Assembly (NCBI RefSeq): GCF_000832125.1
Contig: NZ_JPRK01000019.1
Span: 1-64,000, forward strand
Direction: 5' to 3'
Source of the DNA: Flavobacterium hibernum
GTDB taxonomy: Bacteria; Bacteroidota; Bacteroidia; Flavobacteriales; Flavobacteriaceae
DNA: 64,000 nt
The first letter of the stretch is position 1; each line of letters opens with the position of its first letter. Position numbers and translations under genes: made by a program. Positions 15,542 to 24,648 of the stretch are shown here, in pieces. The notes under the pieces are model-generated. The model was not told where the DNA came from. It saw nothing but the letters and a program-made list of their open reading frames with translations, and made no database searches.

Positions 15542-16597
15542 ATGAAAAGAAAAATACTTTTTCTGGGAGAATCCTATCGCGCCGACGCCATAACTTGGAT
15601 GAAAGGATTGAAAGAATTTGGTGATTTTGAAATTTGCACATGGGAACTACAAACACCAAACAATTCAAAACTTAACAGATTCAAGCGTATTTTAGAATAT
15701 TTATTCTCTCCTATTTCTATTCGAAAAACAATAAAACAAGAAAAACCAGATATGATTATTGCAGAAAGAACGACCAGTTATGGTTTTCTTGCTGCAATTT
15801 CAGGTCTTCATCCTATTGCAATTGCACAACAAGGCCGAACTGATTTATGGCCAGAAGGTTCTATTTTACTTCCATTTAAAAAAATCATTCAGAAACACGC
15901 ATTTAAAAAAGCCGATTTAATTCATGCTTGGGGTCCTGTAATGACTATTTCAATGAAAGCAATTGGAGTTGACATGAATAAAGTTCTTGTAATTCCAAAA
16001 GGAATTGATTTAAAGCTATTTTCTCCTTCAATAAATAATTCTGCTAAAATTGAAGCGATTGTGACACGTTCTTTAGAACCGGAATATCGTCATGATTCTA
16101 TTTTAAAAGCTTTTGCTATTCTCAATAAAAAAGGAATTGATTTTTCGTTGACCATTGTTGGAAACGGAACACGATTACAATTTTTAAAAGATTTAGCCAA
16201 AGATTTACTAATCGAAAACAAAGTGATTTTTACAGGAAGAATCCCAAATACCAAACTTCCTAAATTATTAGAACAATCGAATTTTTATATTAGCATGCCC
16301 ATTACCGAAGGTGTTTCGGCATCTTTATTTGAAGCAATGGCTTGTTGCTGTTATCCAGTAGTTTCGGACATTCCAGGAAATCAAAGCTGGATTAAACATC
16401 GCGAAAACGGACAATTGATTGAAATTGACAATATCGAAATGGTTGCCAAAGAATTGATTTGGTCTTTTGATAATGTAGAATCTAGAAATAACGCAATTCT
16501 TACCAACAGAAAATTTGTAGAAGAAAACGCCAACTACAATATCAACATGAAAATTATTGCCGATAAATATCATGAGTTGCTGGATTCTCAAGCGTAA
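15542..16597 (+). CDS. GT4-like glycosyltransferase
   Basis: A 351-residue protein with two Rossmann-like halves (GT-B). The N-terminal MKRKILFLGESYRADAITW fits the acceptor domain. The C-terminal half has VTRSLEPEYRHDSILKAF, a FTGRIPNTKLPKLLEQSNFY helix and the donor-binding ITEGVSASLFEAMACCCYPVV, with the retaining-GT EX7E spacing. It probably transfers a nucleotide-activated sugar on the cytoplasmic face. No polysaccharide cluster surrounds it, so the product is unknown. It stands between two word-repeat spacers. Confidence 0.83.
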   Translation: MKRKILFLGESYRADAITWMKGLKEFGDFEICTWELQTPNNSKLNRFKRILEYLFSPISIRKTIKQEKPDMIIAERTTSYGFLAAISGLHPIAIAQQGRTDLWPEGSILLPFKKIIQKHAFKKADLIHAWGPVMTISMKAIGVDMNKVLVIPKGIDLKLFSPSINNSAKIEAIVTRSLEPEYRHDSILKAFAILNKKGIDFSLTIVGNGTRLQFLKDLAKDLLIENKVIFTGRIPNTKLPKLLEQSNFYISMPITEGVSASLFEAMACCCYPVVSDIPGNQSWIKHRENGQLIEIDNIEMVAKELIWSFDNVESRNNAILTNRKFVEENANYNINMKIIADKYHELLDSQA

Positions 16598-16601
16598 TCT
16601 A

Positions 16602-16674
16602 ACTGCAAAGAACACGAAGAAAGATTAAAAAAACTTTGCGAAACTTTGCGTAAAATCTTTACGCTCTTTGCGGT
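16602..16674. repeat. imperfect inverted repeat of CTTTGCG words
   Basis: ACTGCAAAGAACACGAAG at the left faces TCTTTACGCTCTTTGCGGT at the right, with several mismatches. Between them GAAACTTTGCG is repeated. A 15-base A-run follows (16675-16687). A single-arm relative (accgcaaagtgcgcgaag) occurs at 44059-44076. Confidence 0.6.
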
Positions 16675-16756
16675 AAAAAAAAAAAAAATCGCACCGTAAC
16701 TTTTCTTCAATTCCAAAGACTTATTATTAAATCGTTTAATTTAATCCAAAAAAGAT

Positions 16757-17860
16757 ATGAATAATAGAAGAAACTGGTTAAAACAAATAAGTTTAGGTAC
16801 GATTGGATTGGGCATTATCCCATTTGAAACATTCGCAAATCCTTCTGTAGAAGAATGTTTTTTACCTAATTTGGACAAATCTCCCATATTATTACGATCA
16901 AACGAAAATCCATACGGCCCTTCTCCGCTTGCCCGAACTGCTATGGCAAAAAGTGTAAATAGCAGTAACCGATACGGCTGGAATCTTGCTTCGGAATTAA
17001 TCACTGCTATTGCAAAAAAGAATAATGTTCAAGATAATAATATTCTGCTTGGTGCAGGTTCAACCGAAATTTTAGATTTGGTTCTTCAATACTCCGCTTT
17101 AAACAAAGGCAATTTTATAATGGCCGAAACCACTTATAATTATTGGACAGCTCCTTCTGAAAAACTAGGAATTAAAAAAATAACAGTTCCGCTAACCGAA
17201 GATAAAAAACATGATTTAACTGCCATGTTGCAGGCAATTAATGCTGATACAAAAATGATCTACATTTGTAATCCAAACAATCCAACAGGAACAATTTGTG
17301 ATCGCGAAAAACTAGTATCGTTTATAAAGGAAGCTACTAAAAAAGTAATTGTATTTATAGACGAAGCTTATATCGATTTTACAAAAGAAGAATCGTTGAG
17401 TAATCTTGTCTCAGAAAACAAGAATTTAATTATTACCAAAACGTTTTCAAAAATGTACGGTATGGCAGGGGCTCGTGTTGGTTATGCCGTTGCACATTCT
17501 GCTACAATTGAAGAACTCAACGGTTTAAAATCATCACCTGACAGTTCTGTAAGTGTGGTTTCAGCTTCTGGCGCATTGGCTTCTTTACAAGACGAAAATT
17601 TTGTAAAACAAGTCTACGCTGATAACGAAGCAGTAAAAAAATACACGATCGAAAAACTGACTCAGCTTAACCTAACCTGCATCCCATCTCATTCTAATTT
17701 TGTTTATTTCTCTTTGAATAATTATCAAAAAGATTACTTTAAACAATTAGAAAACCACAATATACAAGGCACAAAAATTTACGAAGAAAACGGAAAATGG
17801 ACTAGAATCACCATAGGAACCATGAAAGAAATGCAGCAATTTATTGAAGCTATTAATTGA
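16757..17860 (+). CDS. Tat-exported HisC-like PLP aminotransferase
   Basis: A 367-residue fold-type I aminotransferase of the histidinol-phosphate family. It has RSNENPYGPSP, CNPNNPTG (171-178), FIDEAYIDF (200-208) and PLP lysine 232 in TKTFSKMYGMAGARVGYA. Unusually it begins with a twin-arginine signal: RR at 4-5 in NNRRNWLKQ, then a hydrophobic ISLGTIGLGIIP and a cleavage region near FANPS. This predicts export of a folded, PLP-loaded enzyme. It is not in a his operon, so a substrate other than histidinol phosphate is likely. Family assignment is firm and the export claim is good. Confidence 0.88.
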   Translation: MNNRRNWLKQISLGTIGLGIIPFETFANPSVEECFLPNLDKSPILLRSNENPYGPSPLARTAMAKSVNSSNRYGWNLASELITAIAKKNNVQDNNILLGAGSTEILDLVLQYSALNKGNFIMAETTYNYWTAPSEKLGIKKITVPLTEDKKHDLTAMLQAINADTKMIYICNPNNPTGTICDREKLVSFIKEATKKVIVFIDEAYIDFTKEESLSNLVSENKNLIITKTFSKMYGMAGARVGYAVAHSATIEELNGLKSSPDSSVSVVSASGALASLQDENFVKQVYADNEAVKKYTIEKLTQLNLTCIPSHSNFVYFSLNNYQKDYFKQLENHNIQGTKIYEENGKWTRITIGTMKEMQQFIEAIN

Positions 17861-17967
17861 AATTCCGCAAAAGTCTTTCTACGGAAATCTATCCAAATAA
17901 ATAATAATCGTTACTTTTGAACTCAGAATCATCCTGAAATTTCGGGATTCAAAAAAGCCTTTTATTT

Positions 17968-18981
17968 ATGGAAATCCAATCCAATTTTTCTTTAAAAAAC
18001 CACAATACTTTTGGTATCGAAGCCAAAGCAAAACAATTTGTTGCCGTTCATTCGGTTGATGAATTAAAAACCATTTTAAAAGAAAATAAAAACGAGAAAA
18101 AGTTTATTCTTGGCGGAGGAAGCAATATGCTTCTAACTAAAGACATTGACGCCTTGGTAATTCACATTGATTTAAAAGGAAAAAAAATCATTAAAGAAGA
18201 TGATGATTTTGTTTGGGTCGAAAGTCAAGCCGGAGAAACATGGCACGATTTTGTTCTTTGGACAATCGATAATAATTTTGGAGGCCTGGAAAACATGTCT
18301 CTTATTCCTGGAAATGTTGGTACAACTCCCGTACAAAATATTGGAGCATACGGAACTGAAATAAAAGATACTTTTATTTCTTGTGACGCCTTAAATATTG
18401 AATCATTAGAAATTAAAACTTTTACAAATGCCGAATGTAATTTTGGGTATAGAGAAAGTATTTTTAAAAATGAGGTTAAAGATCAATACATCATTACATC
18501 TGTAGTTTATAAACTCACAAAACGCAATCATAAAATAAATACATCTTACGGAGATATTACTGCCGAATTGGCCAAAAACAACATTACAACTCCAACTTTA
18601 AAAGATGTGAGTAATGCGGTTATCGCCATCAGACAAAGTAAATTACCCGATCCTAAAGAACTTGGAAACAGCGGAAGCTTTTTTAAAAATCCGATTTTAT
18701 TGAAATCTGATTTCGAAAAAATCCACCAGAAATTTCCTGAAATGAAATACTACGAAGTCTCTGAAACAGAAGTAAAAGTTCCAGCGGGTTGGTTAATTGA
18801 GCAAGCAGGTTTTAAAGGAAAACGTTTTGGCGATGCGGGAGTTCACAAAAATCAAGCTTTGGTTTTAGTAAATTACGGAAACGCAACAGGACAGGAAATT
18901 CTTGCCGTTTCGAGAGATGTTCAGAAAACTGTTTTTGAAAAATTCGGAATTCATATTGAAGCAGAAGTTAATGTGATTTAA
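17968..18981 (+). CDS. murB: UDP-N-acetylenolpyruvoylglucosamine reductase
   Basis: MurB reduces the enolpyruvyl group to give UDP-MurNAc in peptidoglycan synthesis, using FAD and NADPH. The FAD-binding block is FILGGGSNMLL and the central signature is SLIPGNVGTTPVQNIGAYG. The YRESIFKN segment and GNSGSFFKNP (catalytic Ser) follow, then LIEQAGFKGKRFGDAGVH. The Tyr-containing YRES loop and 337-residue length place it in the type I (E. coli-like) group. It is followed by a spacer with AATTAGCACGAATT and CTGAGCGAAGCCGAAG fragments of the intergenic repeat families. Confidence 0.96.
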   Translation: MEIQSNFSLKNHNTFGIEAKAKQFVAVHSVDELKTILKENKNEKKFILGGGSNMLLTKDIDALVIHIDLKGKKIIKEDDDFVWVESQAGETWHDFVLWTIDNNFGGLENMSLIPGNVGTTPVQNIGAYGTEIKDTFISCDALNIESLEIKTFTNAECNFGYRESIFKNEVKDQYIITSVVYKLTKRNHKINTSYGDITAELAKNNITTPTLKDVSNAVIAIRQSKLPDPKELGNSGSFFKNPILLKSDFEKIHQKFPEMKYYEVSETEVKVPAGWLIEQAGFKGKRFGDAGVHKNQALVLVNYGNATGQEILAVSRDVQKTVFEKFGIHIEAEVNVI

Positions 18982-19108
18982 AACACAAATTTCGCGAATT
19001 AGCACGAATTCCTAATTATTGTGAGACTGAGCGAAGCCGAAGTCCATTAAAAGAACAAAAAACTTTGAACCTTTGCTTCTTTGTGCCTTTGAACCTAAAA
19101 ACAAAAAA

Positions 19109-19723
19109 ATGTATACACCAGATTTATACAAAGATGAAGATCCGGAATCTATCAGAACTTTTTTGAGAGAAAACAGTTTTGGCATTCTGATCAATCAAAC
19201 TCACGGAAAATTATGTGCTACACATATTCCGATTGAACTTGAAGTAAATGCTGATGGAAGAGAAATTTTGCAAGGACATCTTTCTAAACTGAATCCACAA
19301 GCCGAAGGTTTTACCGAAAACGATCAGGTTCTGGCCGTTTTTACAGGTCCGCATAGCTATGTTTCATCTTCTTGGTACGATCACGAAAATGTTCCAACCT
19401 GGAATTACATAGCCGTACATGTTTACGGACGCATCAAAATTGTCGACGAAGCAACTTCGATAGAACAACTAAAGAAATTGGTGGATAAATACGAAGCTAA
19501 TTCTGAGAATCCCGTTCGAGTAGAAAACTTATCAACCAAAACAATGCGTGAAGCGAGAGGAATTTTTGGTTTTGAAATTGAAATTAACGAAATTCAGGCA
19601 ACCAAAAAACTATCTCAAAACAGAGACGATCACAATTATAAAAACATAATTTCGGAATTAGAAAAAACCGAAAACCCTCAGTCTATTGCTATTGCAAAAG
19701 AAATGTCGAAATGCCGAAAGTAA
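19109..19723 (+). CDS. PaiB-like FMN-binding protein
   Basis: A 204-residue protein of the PaiB/FMN-binding negative transcriptional regulator family. It has MYTPDLYKDEDPESIRTFLR at the start, HIPIELEVNADGREILQGHL, a VFTGPHSYVSSSWY flavin-pocket motif, VPTWNYIAVHVYGRI and ENPVRVENLS. PaiB-type proteins have the pyridoxamine-oxidase-like split barrel. I start it at the ATG at 19109 because the open frame upstream (from 19073) translates the word-repeat spacer. It is more likely a flavin oxidoreductase than a DNA-binding regulator, but this cannot be told from sequence alone. Confidence 0.87.
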   Translation: MYTPDLYKDEDPESIRTFLRENSFGILINQTHGKLCATHIPIELEVNADGREILQGHLSKLNPQAEGFTENDQVLAVFTGPHSYVSSSWYDHENVPTWNYIAVHVYGRIKIVDEATSIEQLKKLVDKYEANSENPVRVENLSTKTMREARGIFGFEIEINEIQATKKLSQNRDDHNYKNIISELEKTENPQSIAIAKEMSKCRK

Positions 19724-19737
19724 ATCAATTTTAACCA

Positions 19738-19768
19738 TTGAAAACTGAGATTTCATAAGTACATTTGC
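19738..19768 (+). promoter_or_regulatory. promoter of the glycosyltransferase/sigma operon
   Basis: TTG at 19738-19740, a 20-base spacer and TACATTTG at 19761-19768. This fits the Bacteroidota sigma-ABfr-type consensus and lies 38 bases before the start at 19807. Confidence 0.7.
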
Positions 19769-19806
19769 ACTCGCAAGATTCAGAAATTAAAAGACATTAA
19801 AATCAG

Positions 19807-20913
19807 ATGCTTATAACTTTATTTTACTTCTTTATTGCTATTGTTGTTATTCAAATTTTCTACTATTTAGGAATTTTTGGAAAGTTTGCTTTCGCAAAAC
19901 CACAAAACATCACACCAAAAAGAATTCCGGTTTCAGTAATAGTTTGCGCTAAAAATGAGGAAGAAAACGTAAAAAAATTCATTCCGCTATTAGCAGAACA
20001 AAATTATCCTGATTTTGAAATTGTTTTAATTGATGATGCTTCAAGCGACGAAACCTTAGAAGTTTTTGAGCAATTTGAAAGTGAATATGATAATATTCGT
20101 TTGGTAAAAGTTAAAAACAATGAAGCTTTTTGGGGAAATAAAAAATACGCTTTGACTTTAGGAATTAAAGCTTCAAAAAAAGATTATTTACTTTTTACAG
20201 ATGCAGATTGTTATCCTACTTCAAAAGATTGGATTACGTCAATGACTTCTCAATTTACGATGAACAAAACTATCGTTTTAGGATATGGTGGTTACGAAAA
20301 AATCGAGCGTTCATTGTTAAATAAAATTATTCGTTTTGAAACCGTTTTAACGGCTGTGCAATATTTTTCGTGGGCAAAACTAGGATTCCCATACATGGGA
20401 GTTGGCAGAAACTTAGCTTACAAAAAAGAAGAATTTTTTAATGTAAATGGTTTTATTGAACACATTCAGGTTCGTTCTGGCGATGATGATTTGTTTATTA
20501 ATCAAGCCGCAAACAAAAATAATACAACTATTTCATATACTCCTGAAAGTTTTACTTATTCAAGACCTAAGGAAACCTATAAAGAGTGGTTTACTCAAAA
20601 AAGAAGACATGTTTCGACTGCACAATATTATAATTTTTTTGACAAAATGCAGTTGGGTTTATTTTTCGTATCACAATTATTTTTCTTTTTATCAGTTATC
20701 TTGTTATTAGCGTTCCAATTTCAGTGGATTGCTGTTTTGGCTATTTTAGCGACTCGCTACACTGTGGCTTGGACAGTAATTGGATTTTCGGCTGGCAAAC
20801 TAAAAGAGAATGATCTAAAAATTTGGTTTCCTATTGTCGAAATCGTGCTTATATTCACGCAAATTAATATCTTTATAACTAATATCTTTTCAAAACCTGT
20901 ATATTGGAAATAA
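19807..20913 (+). CDS. family 2 glycosyltransferase, membrane-bound
   Basis: A 368-residue GT-A enzyme. A first membrane segment (1-25) is followed by SVIVCAKNEEENVKKFIPLL and VLIDDASSDET. The metal site is LFTDADCYPTS, the acceptor region RSGDDDLFINQ and the Q-x-x-R-like QKRRHVST. Three membrane helices follow at about 280-365. This layout fits processive or lipid-linked GT2 enzymes of the inner membrane. The product is unknown. Its last 10 bases overlap the sigma-factor gene, so the two are one transcript. Its promoter is at 19738-19768. Confidence 0.88.
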   Translation: MLITLFYFFIAIVVIQIFYYLGIFGKFAFAKPQNITPKRIPVSVIVCAKNEEENVKKFIPLLAEQNYPDFEIVLIDDASSDETLEVFEQFESEYDNIRLVKVKNNEAFWGNKKYALTLGIKASKKDYLLFTDADCYPTSKDWITSMTSQFTMNKTIVLGYGGYEKIERSLLNKIIRFETVLTAVQYFSWAKLGFPYMGVGRNLAYKKEEFFNVNGFIEHIQVRSGDDDLFINQAANKNNTTISYTPESFTYSRPKETYKEWFTQKRRHVSTAQYYNFFDKMQLGLFFVSQLFFFLSVILLLAFQFQWIAVLAILATRYTVAWTVIGFSAGKLKENDLKIWFPIVEIVLIFTQINIFITNIFSKPVYWK

Positions 20914-21455
20914 ATTCTAAAATAGAAAAAGCAAAAAAAGGCGATCAAATCGCCTTTACTTTTTTATTAGATTATTTCTGGAATGAAGTATATGGCTTCA
21001 TGCTTAAGCGTACTGAAAACGAAACGATTGCCGAAGATATTACCATAGAAACTTTTTCCAAAGCTTTTGACAAAATTGCTACTTACAATTCAGAATTTCA
21101 ATTCAACACCTGGTTAATTGCTATTGCAAAAAACGTTTACATTGATTTGTTACGTAAAAAGAAAACTAATCTTTTTATAGAAATCACAGATGCCGAAGAC
21201 CAACAGGCATATAATATTGCCGACCCTACTCCGTCTGCAGAAGATGCATTAATTAAAGAACAAAATCTCTCCAGATTGCTTCTTTGCATCAAAGAATTAA
21301 AACCCCATTATCAAGAAGTTATTCAGCTACGTTATTTTCAAGAAATGACGTATCAGGAAATTGCGCTCAAAATTGACGAACCTCTAAGCAATGTAAAAGT
21401 AAAGCTGCTTCGTGCTAAAAAATTATTAGCCGAAATTATCGAGCGTAATAGATAA
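20904..21455 (+). CDS. ECF-type RNA polymerase sigma factor
   Basis: A 183-residue sigma-70-family factor with only regions 2 and 4. Region 2 reads FWNEVYGFMLKRTENETIAE then AEDITIETFSKAF and FNTWLIAIAKNVYIDLLRKK. Region 4 is an HTH (YQEVIQLRYFQEMTYQEIAL and NVKVKLLRAKKLL). It starts at TTG (20904) inside the end of the glycosyltransferase gene, as no in-frame ATG fits the N-terminus of region 2. No anti-sigma factor gene follows. The next gene is tonB after a 157-base gap. Its regulon is unknown. Confidence 0.9.
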   Translation: MEINSKIEKAKKGDQIAFTFLLDYFWNEVYGFMLKRTENETIAEDITIETFSKAFDKIATYNSEFQFNTWLIAIAKNVYIDLLRKKKTNLFIEITDAEDQQAYNIADPTPSAEDALIKEQNLSRLLLCIKELKPHYQEVIQLRYFQEMTYQEIALKIDEPLSNVKVKLLRAKKLLAEIIERNR

Positions 21456-21612
21456 TTTATTATCTTTAAGAAAAGAATAACATATCCATGTATTTATTCT
21501 TAAATTAATAAATTATTCACACAATAAAACAACAACTCTTACGTTGTTAGCTAACAACCCAAAACCTTATCGCTTATGATTTAATGTTACTTAACCTTAA
21601 AATCCATAAATC

Positions 21613-22440
21613 ATGTCTAAATCAAGCATCTACGAAACCAAGTGGACCGATCTCGTTTTCGAAAACAAAAACAAAGAGTACGGTGCGTATCAATTACGCC
21701 AAGAGAATTCAAAAACTACAGTTACAGCGCTATTTATGGCACTGCTATTATTTGTAGGTTTAGGAAGTGTGTCGATGTTGATTAGTAAAATTAAAACCAG
21801 TAACATTGTAGAAACACCAACTATTCCAGAAGTTCCGCCAGTTACAGTAACACAAGTTGATCTTCCAATTCCCGTTGAACCAGTAGCTCCAGAACCTATT
21901 GCGCCTCCACAGCAAAGCGCTCCGGTTACAGAAGCAGTTCAATTGAGTAATCCGGTAGTCGTTCAAACAAGTCAGGCTACGCCAGATGTTATTGCGCCAA
22001 ATACCCAAAACGCTCCAACAAGCAATAATGTAAGCACTGGAACAGGAACTGTTGTTAATGCATTACCAGCAGGCGGCGGCGGTGGCGATGTCGCTCCATC
22101 AACAGGAACGACTAACGAACCTGTAAACCCTGCAATATTAGACAAACTACCAGAATTTCCGGGTGGAATCAATAAGTTTTACACTTATGTTGGCAATAAC
22201 TTTCACAGACCTGAATTAGATTCTGAAAGAACATTAAAAGTATATGTTTCGTTTGTAATCGAAAAAGATGGTACTATGACTGATATCATGGTAAAAAATG
22301 ATCCTGGATACGGAATGGGAAAAGAAGCCATTAGAGTTTTAAAATCCTTAAAAACTAAATGGAACCCAGGAATCTTAGAAGGAAAACCTGTTAGAACAGC
22401 ATATAATCTTCCAATTACGATTAAAACGGAAATGGAATAA
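21613..22440 (+). CDS. tonB: TonB-family energy transducer
   Basis: A 275-residue TonB. The N-terminal cytoplasmic part carries the Bacteroidota-type KWTDLVFENKNKEYGAYQLR motif. A membrane helix lies at about 37-58 (ALFMALLLFVGLGSVSMLI), followed by a Pro/Val-rich periplasmic spacer (PVEPVAPEPIAPPQQ) with a GGGGG run. The C-terminal TonB domain (about 180-275) has LPEFPGGINKFYTYVGNNF and a VSFVIEKDGTMTDI strand. It transmits proton-motive energy to outer-membrane receptors such as the SusC-like and haem receptors in this window. exbB and exbD are not adjacent. A strong terminator follows. Confidence 0.93.
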   Translation: MSKSSIYETKWTDLVFENKNKEYGAYQLRQENSKTTVTALFMALLLFVGLGSVSMLISKIKTSNIVETPTIPEVPPVTVTQVDLPIPVEPVAPEPIAPPQQSAPVTEAVQLSNPVVVQTSQATPDVIAPNTQNAPTSNNVSTGTGTVVNALPAGGGGGDVAPSTGTTNEPVNPAILDKLPEFPGGINKFYTYVGNNFHRPELDSERTLKVYVSFVIEKDGTMTDIMVKNDPGYGMGKEAIRVLKSLKTKWNPGILEGKPVRTAYNLPITIKTEME

Positions 22441-22453
22441 CAATAAAAACTGC

Positions 22454-22488
22454 AAAAAAAGCAGAACTTAGGTTCTGCTTTTTTTTTG
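22454..22488 (+). terminator. terminator after tonB
   Basis: A GCAGAAC / GTTCTGC stem with a 4-base loop, flanked by seven A on the left and a T-run on the right, 14 bases after the tonB stop. Confidence 0.9.
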
Positions 22489-22553
22489 TGCTTTATTTAA
22501 GTTGAAACTCTAAAAAGATTACTTTTAGGTTTATTTCTATCTAAAAACCTTAA

Positions 22554-23291
22554 ATGCCATTTACTTTTTCACATCCTGCAATAATTTTACCTTTAAGATA
22601 TTTTCCTGCAAAATGGTTTTCATTTACGGGTCTTGTAATTGGAAGTCTAACTCCAGATTTTGAATATTTTATTCGAATGAAAGTTCAGAGTATTTACAGC
22701 CACACTGTGGTTGGAATATTCTGGTTTGATTTACCTCTTGCAATTTTACTTGCATTTCTTTTTCATAACTTAGTTCGCGATCCTTTATTTTTTAATCTAC
22801 CAAAAAGCTTTCATTCCAGAATTCTAGTTTTTACTGAGTTTAACTGGAATCTTTATTTCAGGAAAAATTGGATTGTGGTATTAATTTCAATATTGATTGG
22901 AATAGCTTCACACCTGCTATGGGATGGTTTTACCCATAATCACGGTTATTTTACAGAGCAATTTTCCGGACTAAAAAATGTCTTTATTATTTTTGGACAT
23001 GAAATTCCGATTTGGAAAATCACACAACATTTAAGTTCTTTAATTGGGGCATTTTTTATTATTCTTGCTTATCTGCGACTTCCGCAGAAAAACATTATCA
23101 AATATTCGATTTCTAGAAAATACTGGATTTTGGTATTTGTTCTTACACTTTTTGTTTTATTTATACGATTTTCAGCCTCGTTTAATACAAAAGCTTTTGG
23201 AAACATAATTGTTTCTGTAATTGCCGCTTTTTTAATTTCCTTAATCCTAAGTCCTGTAATACTAAAACTGAATCAACTTAAAAACAGTTAG
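22554..23291 (+). CDS. DUF4184 family membrane protein
   Basis: A 245-residue polytopic protein. The N-terminal PFTFSHPAIILPLRYFP and GLVIGSLTPDFEYFIRM are the DUF4184 hallmarks (the conserved His and Asp suggest a metal site, as in related membrane hydrolase-like families). About six hydrophobic segments follow. A further HLLWDGFTHNHGYF block holds conserved Asp and His residues. Function is unknown. It stands alone between tonB and the GLPGLI gene. Confidence 0.85.
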   Translation: MPFTFSHPAIILPLRYFPAKWFSFTGLVIGSLTPDFEYFIRMKVQSIYSHTVVGIFWFDLPLAILLAFLFHNLVRDPLFFNLPKSFHSRILVFTEFNWNLYFRKNWIVVLISILIGIASHLLWDGFTHNHGYFTEQFSGLKNVFIIFGHEIPIWKITQHLSSLIGAFFIILAYLRLPQKNIIKYSISRKYWILVFVLTLFVLFIRFSASFNTKAFGNIIVSVIAAFLISLILSPVILKLNQLKNS

Positions 23292-23388
23292 TCTTTTTCT
23301 TTCTTTATGAGTTCGATTTCAATTATCTTACACTTTATTAATCTCAACCATTTTGTTTTTTTTTATTTAACCATCTACTTTTAAATTC

Positions 23389-24096
23389 ATGAAAAGAATA
23401 TTCATTTTTTTAGTTCTTCTTACAACACAAAGTTATGGTCAAACCATAAAAGGAGTTTATATACACACTCACTTAAAATCTATGAGCTCAGATGCAAATG
23501 GCGTTACTGAAAACCCTGTTAAACCTGAAACATTTTCATTTTTCTACTCGGCTCAAAAATCCCTTTATGAAATGATTTCATCTCAAAAATCAAAAATTGA
23601 TACCTCTCAGATATTCCACAACGGATTAAAACTGGAAACTTATAACGCAGTAACTTTAGCCGATATTGATATTACGTATAAGAACTTTAAAAACAATCAG
23701 ATTATAAAAGAGTACAATATTCGAAACAGTGATTTTAGCGCCAAAGACAAACTAACTGATTACGAATGGACTATTACAAATGAGACCGCAGTAATAAATG
23801 GCTACAAATGTAAAAAGGCCACAACCAAAAAAGCTTTTGTACCAACTACAGCTTGGTTTACCGAAGAAATACCTATCAATGATGGTCCTTTTGAATTTTG
23901 GGGCTTACCAGGATTGATTATTAAAGTTGAACTTGGCGGTTATAGTACTATTGCGCTCGAAACATTAAAAATTACTAAAGAAACGTCAGAAATAAAAGAA
24001 CCTCAGAATAAAAGCACACAAGTCACCTTAGACAATTTCTACAGTAGTATTGAAGCTTATTTAGAAGGAACAAGTCCTCTAAACAAATACAAATAA
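23389..24096 (+). CDS. GLPGLI family protein, secreted
   Basis: A 235-residue protein with a signal peptide (residues 1-17, cleavage near SYGQ) and the name-giving motif WGLPGLIIKVE near residue 182. The middle carries repeated beta-rich segments (NGYKCKKATTKKA, TAWFTEEIPINDGPFEF). The family is specific to Bacteroidota and is expected in the periplasm. Its function is not established. It has no operon partner here. Confidence 0.9.
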   Translation: MKRIFIFLVLLTTQSYGQTIKGVYIHTHLKSMSSDANGVTENPVKPETFSFFYSAQKSLYEMISSQKSKIDTSQIFHNGLKLETYNAVTLADIDITYKNFKNNQIIKEYNIRNSDFSAKDKLTDYEWTITNETAVINGYKCKKATTKKAFVPTTAWFTEEIPINDGPFEFWGLPGLIIKVELGGYSTIALETLKITKETSEIKEPQNKSTQVTLDNFYSSIEAYLEGTSPLNKYK

Positions 24097-24199
24097 TCAT
24101 CTTATTTCAGCATAAAATACATTCCGTAATTAACAAAATCAATTACTTTTACACCTCCTAAAGAGGGAAATTAAATCTATTAAAATTAAAAACTAAAAA

Positions 24200-24580
24200 A
24201 TGGGAATATTTTCTGCTATTCTTGGCAACGCTGGTTCTGTAAGTCAAGATGATTTACTTAAAAAATACGGACAACTTTTAACAGATAATGAAGAAATTGA
24301 AATGGGTTTTAAATTAATCCGTGACACTTTTATCTTTACGAACAAACGATTGATTCTGGTTGACGTACAAGGTATCACAGGAAGCAAAACAGAATACAAA
24401 TCTATTGCTTACAAAAGCATCACACGTTTTAGCGTTGAAACTGCAGGAACTTTTGACTTGGATGCCGAATTGAAAATATGGGTTGCAAGCGAGACAAGCC
24501 CAAGTATTGTAAAACAATTTACAAAATCTGTAAATGTGTATGATGTACAAAAAGTGCTGGCATTTCATGTTTTAGGTTAA
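24200..24580 (+). CDS. bacterial PH-domain protein
   Basis: A 126-residue soluble protein of the bacterial PH-like type. It has LLTDNEEIEMGFKLIRD followed by TFIFTNKRLILVDVQGITGS, KSIAYKSITRFSVETAGTFD and the C-terminal VYDVQKVLAFHVLG helix. Such proteins are small, cytoplasmic and of unknown ligand. A bidirectional terminator follows. Confidence 0.87.
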   Translation: MGIFSAILGNAGSVSQDDLLKKYGQLLTDNEEIEMGFKLIRDTFIFTNKRLILVDVQGITGSKTEYKSIAYKSITRFSVETAGTFDLDAELKIWVASETSPSIVKQFTKSVNVYDVQKVLAFHVLG

Positions 24581-24592
24581 TCTTTAAAATAA

Positions 24593-24629
24593 AAAACCCG
24601 ATAAATTCATCAGAAACTTATCGGGTTTT
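24593..24629. terminator. bidirectional terminator
   Basis: A 12-bp perfect stem AAAACCCGATAA / TTATCGGGTTTT between the converging PH-domain and M48 genes, with A and T runs on the flanks. Confidence 0.9.
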
Positions 24630-24648
24630 ACTTTTCTATTAGAAATTA

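Noticed and set aside
21972..22172. Antisense Pro/Val/Gly-rich frame within tonB
   Set aside because: It arises from the low-complexity Pro/Val spacer and Gly run of TonB read on the opposite strand.
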